DNA of 64,000 bases, taken from Kitasatospora sp. MAA4 (lineage in GTDB: Bacteria > Actinomycetota > Actinomycetes > Streptomycetales > Streptomycetaceae). The number at the start of each line of letters is the position of its first letter. Positions within the stretch are counted from its first letter, which is position 1. Location: positions 62,001 to 126,000 of the forward strand of contig NZ_JARZAI010000008.1 in the NCBI RefSeq assembly GCF_029893355.1, given 5' to 3'. This document shows positions 58,174 through 64,000 of this stretch, piece by piece. The notes below the pieces were generated by a model that saw only the letters and a list, made by a program, of their open reading frames with translations, ran no database searches and was not told where the DNA came from. The translations under genes and the position numbers were made by a program.

Positions 58174-58578
58174 GTGTTGCCCGACGATGACGATCGCGCC
58201 CAGCGCGAACTGACGATACGTCAGCTGATCGCCGGCCTGCTGGCCGGTCAGACCGCGGCCGAGGAGGCCCCGGGCGATCCGCCGCTGGGCGGACCGGACT
58301 TCGGCGGAGGGCTGGTGGTGCCGCAGGCTCGGGCCGCCGAGGTGATCGCGGCGGCCGAGGCGCTGGCCCGGCGCGGTACGGCCGGCCGGCCGGTCGATCT
58401 GCCGTCCGTCCAACTGCGGCTGATCGCCGAGGCGTTGGTCATCGACGAGCACCCGTCGGCGGCCGGTTGGACGGCGCGGGAGCGGCAGCTCGCGGCGCAC
58501 TGGGTGGCGGTGCTGATCGAGCGCTTCGGTGAGGACGGCGTGCAGCGCCTGCTACTTGCTCTGACGGTCCAGCAGTGA
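58174..58578 (+). CDS. Hypothetical protein at the T7SS right edge
   Basis: A 134-aa soluble protein with no recognised family (TIRQLIAGLLAGQTAAEEA, VVPQARAAEVIAAAEALARRG, HWVAVLIERFGEDGVQRLLLAL). It is mainly helical. GTG 58174 is chosen for codon use; GTG 58096 and ATG 58117 are in frame. The gene is divergent from the P-loop gene and 212 nt before the ECF sigma gene on the same strand. A TGAAC at 58036-58040 lies upstream but lacks a -10 half at the right distance. An anti-sigma or adaptor role is only a guess. Confidence 0.62.
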   Translation: MLPDDDDRAQRELTIRQLIAGLLAGQTAAEEAPGDPPLGGPDFGGGLVVPQARAAEVIAAAEALARRGTAGRPVDLPSVQLRLIAEALVIDEHPSAAGWTARERQLAAHWVAVLIERFGEDGVQRLLLALTVQQ

Positions 58579-58634
58579 CGATCGGTTGCAGATTCGCCGC
58601 GAATTTTCTGCCGCAGTATGCCCAACGTCGGCCC

Positions 58635-58684
58635 TTGGGCAAACGTTGGCGGACGTTGGCGTTCCCTTGGGCGGCTGTTGGCGC
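58635..58684 (+). promoter_or_regulatory. Five SARP-like heptamer direct repeats upstream of the ECF sigma gene
   Basis: Heptamers TTGGGCA, TTGGCGG, TTGGCGT, TTGGGCG and TTGGCGC begin at 58635, 58646, 58656, 58667 and 58678, i.e. at 11, 10, 11 and 11 bp steps, one helical turn apart. That is the usual arrangement of SARP/AfsR operators. The first heptamer also pairs with TGCCCAA at 58619-58625. The sigma start codon is about 107 nt downstream. Confidence 0.65.
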
Positions 58685-58790
58685 CGCCCGACACGATTCC
58701 TCTGCCGGGTCGGGGGAGCCGCCGTTCAACGCGTGCGGCCCTGGCCTCCCAGATGCGTTTCGTGCCGGCGTGAAGCAAAGAGCGGTGACC

Positions 58791-59390
58791 ATGCAGACCC
58801 TCGACGTGACAGACAGCTGTACCCCCAGTGCCGACGACGCCCCGGTTGCCCCGGTGGCGCCGGTCGTGCGGCGGGCCACTCTCGACCAGGAGACCCTGGC
58901 GGAGATCTACCGCCTGCACGGCCCCTACCTGCTGCGCGCCCTGCTGCGGGTGACCAGCGGCGACCGCGGCAAGGCCGAGGACATCCTCCAGGAGACGCTG
59001 CTGCGGGCCTGGCAGCACCCCGAGGCGATCTCGCGCGGAGCGGAGCAGAGCCGCCCGTGGCTCTTCACGGTCGCCCGGCGGATCGCCATCGACCACTTCC
59101 GGATGGCCGCCGCCCGCGCCCAGGAGGTTGCGGACGAGGCTCCCGAGGAGCGCACGGTCCTGGAGGACCCGTTCGACCAGGTGCTGTCCGCCTGGGACAT
59201 GGAGCTCGCGCTCGCGCAGCTCCAGCCGCACCACCGCGACGTGCTGGTGGAGCTGCACCTCAACGACCGCTCGGTGGCCGACGCCGCGGTGGTCCTGGGC
59301 GTGCCGGTCGGGACGGTCAAGTCCCGCAACTTCTACGCGATCCGGGCCATGCGGCCGGTCCTCGCCGCCGCCCGGGCCCAGGCCGTCTGA
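58791..59390 (+). CDS. ECF-type RNA polymerase sigma factor (SigK/SigL-like)
   Basis: A 199-aa sigma-70 family ECF factor. Region 2: AEIYRLHGPYLLRALLRVTSGD, cited in parts, then KAEDILQETLLRAWQHPEAI and RPWLFTVARRIAIDHFR (core binding and -10 recognition). Region 4: LAQLQPHHRDVLVELHLNDR followed by SVADAAVVLGVPVGTVKSRN (HTH for -35 recognition). The sequence style is nearest to the SigK/SigL group. ATG 58791 is used; GTG 58785 is close. No membrane anti-sigma gene is adjacent. It is a candidate reader of the GAAC-N17-CCGT promoters of the neighbouring T7SS. Converges with the AfsR-like gene, 10 nt apart. Confidence 0.88.
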   Translation: MQTLDVTDSCTPSADDAPVAPVAPVVRRATLDQETLAEIYRLHGPYLLRALLRVTSGDRGKAEDILQETLLRAWQHPEAISRGAEQSRPWLFTVARRIAIDHFRMAAARAQEVADEAPEERTVLEDPFDQVLSAWDMELALAQLQPHHRDVLVELHLNDRSVADAAVVLGVPVGTVKSRNFYAIRAMRPVLAAARAQAV

Positions 59391-59400
59391 GCCCCGCCGC

Positions 59401-61641
59401 TCAACCCGGCGGTTGGATCTCGCTCAGTGCGGCGCACAACTCGGCTAGCCGGGCCGCCTGTTCGGGGTGGTCTGCGGCTGTGCCTGCGGCTGCGGTCGCG
59501 GTCGGCAGGGCGCGGATCGCGGACTGCTCCGCGTGCAGCCAGTCGAGCGCGGCCCGCGGGTCGTCGAGTCGGGGCAGCCGGTCCGACGGGTACTCGGGCA
59601 GTTCCAGGTACTCCAGGAACTGCCCGGCTGCCTGGAGAGCGGTGGCCGAGCGGTGGGCGGTGGCCAGGTAGTGCTTCAACAGCCGTCCGGCGGCAGCCTG
59701 CTGTGCGGCGGCTCCGCGCTTGGCGCTCAACTCCTGGCTGTAGAGCCGGATCAGGTCGGGGCGGCGGTAGCGTCCGGGGGAACTCTCCACCAGCAGGTGA
59801 TAGGAAGCCAGCGCACCGAGCGCCTGCCGGGCGGCCTGCTGGTCGGTGTCGAGCAGGGCGGCGGCCGACCAGGTGTCCACCTCGACCCCCGGGTGGACGG
59901 CCAGCAGCGGCAGCAACCTGGCTGCCTCGATCGGCAGTTGACAGTACGTCAGGAACAGCCCGGTGCGCACGCCGGCGCCTCCGCGGGTGTCCAGTGCGGT
60001 CAACCGGGTCCGCTCGTCCCGCAGTTCGGCCACCAGGTCGGCCAGCGACCACGCGGGACGGGCGGCGAGCTTGGCGGCGGCGATCCGCAGCGCGAGCGGG
60101 AGGCGGTCGCAGAGCGCCACCAGCTCCACGGCCGCCTCCCGCTCGGCCCGGACCCGTTGCGGTGTGAGCATCCGCTCCAGCAGGTGCAGCGCCTCGTCCT
60201 CGCTGAGCGTCTCCATCCGCAGCATCGCCGCACCCTCGGTGACCACCAGGTCCTCCAGCGTGCCGCGGCTGGTGACGACGGTGGCGCAGCCGGGTCCGGC
60301 CGGCAGCAGCTCGGAGATCTCGGCCGCGCTGTGCGCGTTGTCGAGCACCACGAGCAGCCGGCGTCGCGCGGTCTCCTCGCGGTAGAGCGCGGCCCGTGCG
60401 GCCGGGTCCGCCGGGATCGAGTCCTCCGGCAGACCCAGCGCCCGCAGGAATCCGGTCAGCACCTCGTCCGGACCGGCCGGACCGGCGGGGTCGAAGCCCC
60501 GCAGGTCGACGAAGAGCTGCCCGTCGGGGAACCCGGGGGAGGCGGCGTGCGCCCAGCGCAGGGCGGTGGCGGTCTTGCCCACGCCGGCCGGGCCGATCAG
60601 CACGGCGAGTCCGTTGCCGACCCGGTCGGCCCCGCACTCGCCGTCCAGCCACTGCGACTCCGCCGCCCGGCCCACGAAGCCGAGCGGTTGCCGTGGCAGC
60701 GACTGGACGGCGGGCCGCCCGCCGGGAGAGCCGCCCCGATCCGCCGCCGGTGCCACCGCCACTGCCACCGCCGCCGGTGCCACCGCCACTGCCACCGGGC
60801 TCGACGCCTGGACCGGCACCAGCCGCAACGGGCCGCCGACCCGCTCACCGCTCCCAGCCCTCGCCCCGGGCCCAACCCCGGCCCGGCCCGCGCGGACGGC
60901 GGAATCGGCGGTGGGCGGTTCGGCCAGCACGGCCGCCAGGGCCGCCTGAAGCGCCGGCCCCGGGGCCACCCCCAGCTCCTCGTCCAGTCGGCGGCGCGCG
61001 AGGTGGTAGGCGTTCAACGCGGCCGAGGACCGTCCGGCCTGGTGCAGGCAGCGGACCAGCAGCGCGACGGTCTGCTCGCGCAGCCCGTCCGAGCGGACCT
61101 GCTGCTCCAGGGCCGCGATCGCCGCGACCCCCTGGCCCAGCCCGAGCAGGCACTGCGCCCAGACGGTGAGGGCCCGGGTCCTGGTCTCGTCCAGCCGCTC
61201 GGCCAGAGCGCGGCGCAGCTCGGTGTCGGGCAGGTCGGCCAGCGCCGCGCCGCTCCAGAGCGCGAGCGCCCGGTCGCACAGCTCGGCGGCCTCGGCCCGG
61301 TCGGCCAGGCCCTCGGCCCGGGCCACCAGCTCCTCGAACCGCCGGGCGTCCACCAGCTCGGCCTCCCCGCAGAGGAGGTAGCCGGGCGCCCGGGTCTGCA
61401 GCGTGAACGGGGTGCCGTCGAGCACCTTGCGCAGCGCGGCGACGTGCCCCTGAAGCGCGGCCCGGGCCTGGGCGGGGGGATCCTCACCCCAGAGCATCTC
61501 GAAGAACCGCTCGACCGGGACGCTGCGTCCGAGTTCGAGCGCGAGCAGGGCCAGCACCGCGCGCCGCTTGGCGCCCGCCACCTCGGCGGGGCTTCCGTCC
61601 GGAAGCCGCAGCTCGACCGGACCGAGCAGGCGTATGCCCAT
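59401..61641 (-). CDS. AfsR/SARP-family transcriptional regulator with BTAD and NB-ARC domains
   Basis: A 746-aa regulator. Residues 1-95 are an OmpR-like winged HTH (IRLLGPVELRLPDG, KRRAVLALLALELGRSVPVE, LQGHVAALRKVL). Residues 100-245 form the BTAD helical domain (YLLCGEAELVDARRFEELV, HLARRRLDEELGVAPGPAL). An Ala/Val/Pro linker with AVAVAPAAVAVAVAP repeats follows. The NB-ARC ATPase has Walker A IGPAGVGKTATALRW with K356 and Walker B RLLVVLDNAHSA. The C-terminal TPR array of full AfsR (nearly 1000 aa) is missing or very short, so this is a truncated architecture. SARP proteins bind direct heptamers; such repeats stand before the adjacent sigma gene. Confidence 0.9.
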   Translation of the reverse strand: MGIRLLGPVELRLPDGSPAEVAGAKRRAVLALLALELGRSVPVERFFEMLWGEDPPAQARAALQGHVAALRKVLDGTPFTLQTRAPGYLLCGEAELVDARRFEELVARAEGLADRAEAAELCDRALALWSGAALADLPDTELRRALAERLDETRTRALTVWAQCLLGLGQGVAAIAALEQQVRSDGLREQTVALLVRCLHQAGRSSAALNAYHLARRRLDEELGVAPGPALQAALAAVLAEPPTADSAVRAGRAGVGPGARAGSGERVGGPLRLVPVQASSPVAVAVAPAAVAVAVAPAADRGGSPGGRPAVQSLPRQPLGFVGRAAESQWLDGECGADRVGNGLAVLIGPAGVGKTATALRWAHAASPGFPDGQLFVDLRGFDPAGPAGPDEVLTGFLRALGLPEDSIPADPAARAALYREETARRRLLVVLDNAHSAAEISELLPAGPGCATVVTSRGTLEDLVVTEGAAMLRMETLSEDEALHLLERMLTPQRVRAEREAAVELVALCDRLPLALRIAAAKLAARPAWSLADLVAELRDERTRLTALDTRGGAGVRTGLFLTYCQLPIEAARLLPLLAVHPGVEVDTWSAAALLDTDQQAARQALGALASYHLLVESSPGRYRRPDLIRLYSQELSAKRGAAAQQAAAGRLLKHYLATAHRSATALQAAGQFLEYLELPEYPSDRLPRLDDPRAALDWLHAEQSAIRALPTATAAAGTAADHPEQAARLAELCAALSEIQPPG

Positions 61642-61779
61642 GCCGATGCGTCCCCAATCCCCACTGGCCGCTGCGTCCCGCGGCAGGTCCGCAGTCTAAG
61701 GTGCGGCGGCGCCGGGACGGGAACGAGAGCACCATGGAAGGCACCGGTCAGCACCGGTCAGCACCTGGAGGTAGCGGCT

Positions 61780-62874
61780 ATGGCCAGACCGCTGTGGACG
61801 GGAGTGCTCAGCTTCGGGCTGGTCACCGTGCCCATCGCGCTCTATTCCGCCACGGAGTCCCATGGGGTCTCCTTCCGGCAGATCCAGCGCGGCACCGCCG
61901 ACCGGGTCCGCAACAAGCGGGTCAACGAGCGCACCGGCGAGGAGGTCGCCTTCGGCGACATCGTCAAGGGCTTCGAGCTCGCCGAGGGTGAGTACGTCAT
62001 CGTGGAGCCCGACGAGCTGGAGCAGATCTCCCCCGGACGGTCCAAGACCATCGAGATCACCGGTTTCGTCGACCTGGACCAGGTCGCGCCGATCTACTTC
62101 GACACCACGTACTACATCGGCCCCAAGGGCAAGGAGTACTCCAAGGTCTACCGCCTGCTCCAGCTGGCCATGGAACGGCGGAACAGGGCCGGCCTGGCGA
62201 TGTTCGCGATGCGCGGGAAGTCCTATCTGACCGCGGTCAAGGCGGAGGGCGGCATCCTGACCGCCCACACGATGCACTTCGCCGACGAGGTCCGCGACCC
62301 CCAGCACGAGGTCGACAACCTCCCCGACGAGGACATCGCGGTCTCCGACCTCGAACTCGCGGCGGCCGAGCAGCTCATCGACATGCTCTCCCTGGAGTGG
62401 GAGCCCGAGCAGTGGCACGACACCTACAGCGAACAGGTCCGCGAGCTCGTCCAGGCGAAGGCCGAAGGGCGCGAGATCGCGGCCTCCGAGGGCCCGGTCG
62501 AGGCGACCAACGTCATCGACCTCATGGACATCCTCAACCGCAGCCTCGCCAACGCCGGTCAGTCACCCGAGGACGCGTCCGACGAAGCCGGCGACAGCCG
62601 CAAACCGCCGGCGTCGGCGCGCGCGCCCAAGGGCGCGAGCGGGAAGAAGAGCACCTCCGCCCAGCAGCCTCAGCCCAAGGCCGCAGCCGCGCACAAGACC
62701 ACCAGCAAGGCCAAGACCGCCAAGTCGGACCTGGACTCGCTCACCAAGGCAGAGCTGTACAAACGCGCCACCGACCTCGACATCCCCCACCGCTCCACCA
62801 TGACCCGCGACCAACTCCAAGACGCCCTCGAACACACCCCAACCGGACGCGGACGACACCTGCGCAGTGCCTGA
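61780..62874 (+). CDS. ku: Ku protein for non-homologous end joining, with C-terminal SAP-like domain
   Basis: A 364-aa Ku homologue that binds DNA ends and recruits LigD. The N-terminal signature MARPLWTGVLSFGLVTVPIAL and the core motifs FGDIVKGFELAEGEYVIV, PIYFDTTYYIGPKG, LAMFAMRGKSYLTAVKAEGG (cited in part) and HTMHFADEVRDP are complete. The tail is Lys/Ala/Ser-rich (KAAAAHKTTSKAKTAKS), then a SAP-like helix-loop-helix near residues 320-355 (LTKAELYKRATDLDIPHR, MTRDQLQDAL), as found in Streptomyces Ku proteins. ATG 61780 follows GGAGG. No ligD is in the window. Directly upstream is a 10-bp repeat (GCACCGGTCA twice). Confidence 0.95.
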   Translation: MARPLWTGVLSFGLVTVPIALYSATESHGVSFRQIQRGTADRVRNKRVNERTGEEVAFGDIVKGFELAEGEYVIVEPDELEQISPGRSKTIEITGFVDLDQVAPIYFDTTYYIGPKGKEYSKVYRLLQLAMERRNRAGLAMFAMRGKSYLTAVKAEGGILTAHTMHFADEVRDPQHEVDNLPDEDIAVSDLELAAAEQLIDMLSLEWEPEQWHDTYSEQVRELVQAKAEGREIAASEGPVEATNVIDLMDILNRSLANAGQSPEDASDEAGDSRKPPASARAPKGASGKKSTSAQQPQPKAAAAHKTTSKAKTAKSDLDSLTKAELYKRATDLDIPHRSTMTRDQLQDALEHTPTGRGRHLRSA

Positions 62875-63272
62875 ATCAGCGGGTTGTGGACAGCGCCAGC
62901 TGGTCATCGCCGCCCGAGATCTCCCCACTGCCGTGCCCCATGCGCCTGGGCGGTCGCCCGGGACAGCCAGCTCAGATACCAGTCGCGGAAATCCACGCGA
63001 CTCCGGTCGCCGGCGTTCCCGAACAGGTGAGCGAGGCAGTCACACGTACGGGCTGCAGAGTTGGATCCGGCCGGCGTGAGGGCGTACAACAGCGACAACA
63101 GGGCCTCCTGGCGCGCTCAAGGTCTCGACAACCCCGAGCTGCACCAGAGGCCCTGCCTTCATGCCCGGCACGCGACAAAACCACCCGACCGAGCTGCCGC
63201 AATCGGGTATGACAACGGCTTGCCAGGTCACCGAGCCGGAGCCACCCGGAGCCGTTGACCGTGTCCGCGGAT
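62875..63272. other. Gene-poor stretch after ku
   Basis: About 400 nt without a convincing gene. A minus-strand frame at 62904-63098 (RVDFRDWYLSWLSRATAQAH) has codon bias and may be the tail of a decayed gene, but no start or full domain is seen. No RNA gene, repeat or att site was recognised. Confidence 0.4.
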
Positions 63273-63899
63273 TCAGTGCCGAAGGTTCTTCGACCAGTCT
63301 CCCCCAAAGCGATAGGCACGGCCGTCACCCACCTGCTTCGTCCCGCCGGGAACGACGTCCCCGTGGTACGGATACTGTTCCGTCACCGCCGCCAGCAGGA
63401 ACTCCAGGAAGCCGCCCTCGAACAGGTCCCACTCCCGCATCGAGTCGAACTTGGCGGCCACCGGCCACCGGTCCGGGTCCGGGCCCCGCATCAGCCAGAA
63501 GAAATGGTCCGAGTTCCAGTTGTTGCCCCACTTCAGCAACCCTTCCTCGGCCGGGAACAACGGGTACGGGCACTCGTCGTAGTCCCCATCCTGGTAGACC
63601 TCGGCCAGCCAGGCACAGTATCCGTAGGGCTCCGTCGTGAAGTACAGGAATCCCTCGAAGCCGACTGGTCCACCGACGTAGGGGCCGAGCTCTGTCGATG
63701 GTGTGTAGATGTGCAGCTCGTCGCTGATGCTGACCATCCCGTACCGGTCGGCGAACGCCCGGTAGTCCGCGGGCAGCTGGAAACCGAGCACCTCGGGCCC
63801 GAGCTCCCACGGGACCGGGACCACTCCGCCCGCAGGCGGCGGCCCGATCACCGCGCCGAGCCGGTCCAGCATCTCCTCGATGTCCACGTCCACTCCCAT
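63273..63899 (-). CDS. SMI1/KNR4 (SUKH) family protein
   Basis: A 208-aa protein with the SUKH pattern: LPADYRAFADRYGMVSISDE near residue 55, FEGFLYFTTEPYGYCAW, FPAEEGLLKWGNNWNSDHFF with the aromatic G-x-x-x-W-x-D core, FDSMREWDLFEGGFLEFLLAAV at the end. SUKH proteins are often immunity proteins of polymorphic toxins. ATG 63899 with GGGAAGGG upstream is chosen over an in-frame start at 63959. No toxin gene lies next to it inside the window; the right flank is cut by the window edge. It is 21 kb from the T7SS effector. Confidence 0.8.
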   Translation of the reverse strand: MGVDVDIEEMLDRLGAVIGPPPAGGVVPVPWELGPEVLGFQLPADYRAFADRYGMVSISDELHIYTPSTELGPYVGGPVGFEGFLYFTTEPYGYCAWLAEVYQDGDYDECPYPLFPAEEGLLKWGNNWNSDHFFWLMRGPDPDRWPVAAKFDSMREWDLFEGGFLEFLLAAVTEQYPYHGDVVPGGTKQVGDGRAYRFGGDWSKNLRH

Positions 63900-64000
63900 C
63901 AGCCGCCCTTCCCGCCGGAGGCTATCCACCTGCGGTGACACCGGATGCGGCAGGGCCAAGCTCGGCGGTGTCCTGGCACCCGAGCTGTGCGGGAGCTTCT

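Noticed and set aside
59467..61779. Long plus-strand frame that would extend Ku by more than 750 residues
   Set aside because: The added part is antisense to the AfsR-like gene; Ku has its conserved start MARPLWTG at 61780 with GGAGG.

Overview
The window is chromosomal DNA of a high-GC actinobacterium, most likely from the Streptomycetaceae (Streptomyces, Kitasatospora or a relative). The signs are about 70% or more GC with strong third-position bias, many GTG and two TTG starts, DmdR1/IdeR-type iron boxes, an AfsR/SARP-type regulator, a Ku protein with a C-terminal tail, and a Streptomyces-style type VII secretion (T7SS) locus. No rRNA, tRNA or CRISPR array was seen.

Layout. (1) 1-2721: a TnpB gene of the IS605/IS200 group, cut by the window edge, lies against an orphan sugar ABC permease. 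(2) 2809-15404: an iron-uptake island. Ten minus-strand genes run from two FecCD permeases, a FecE ATPase and a lipoprotein through ATP-grasp, NIS synthetase, MFS exporter, NIS synthetase and PLP decarboxylase to a small membrane protein. Most junctions are 4-nt overlaps. The last five biosynthetic/export genes have the order of the vibrioferrin operon pvsABCDE. A divergent FhuF-like reductase shares an intergenic region holding two iron boxes. (3) 15444-18449: a DUF6891-like protein and a 12-repeat WD40 protein. (4) 18473-42137: left arm of a T7SS locus: a 760-aa accessory protein, EccC, EccD, EccB, two Esx-like proteins, two further secreted-type proteins, a YbaB-like protein, a small partner and a 3286-aa effector. 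(5) 42170-49510: a block of unrelated genes (second FhuF-like protein, ABC exporter, NTF2-like protein, two HTH proteins, methionine aminopeptidase, GrpB-like protein, methyltransferase, small secreted protein). (6) 49817-58578: right arm of the T7SS locus: small acidic protein, Pro/Gln-rich membrane-anchored protein, a beta-helix/AAA/AAA protein replacing EccA, a mycosin, an EspI/ParA-like P-loop protein and a small protein. (7) 58791-63899: ECF sigma factor, AfsR-like regulator, Ku and a SUKH-like protein.

How it fits together. The strongest new signal is a shared promoter, (T/C)GAAC-N17-CCGT, found 38-63 nt upstream of the first start codon of eight T7SS transcription units on both strands and in both arms. 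Its -35 half resembles those of SigK/SigL-type ECF factors. An ECF sigma gene at the right edge of the locus, itself preceded by five SARP-like heptamers at 10-11 bp spacing and facing an AfsR-like gene, is the natural candidate regulator. The motif ties otherwise anonymous genes to the secretion system.

The 3286-aa effector has a CpnT-like N-terminus followed by two copies of a three-part block: an unassigned module, an H...HD...H...D phosphohydrolase-like module, and a caspase-like 'lonely Cys' module whose second copy has lost its Cys. Several core T7SS parts look catalytically altered. The mycosin lacks its catalytic Asp and oxyanion Asn, the P-loop protein lacks both Walker A lysines, and no EccE is present. 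All family assignments are from reading motifs; no database search was possible.
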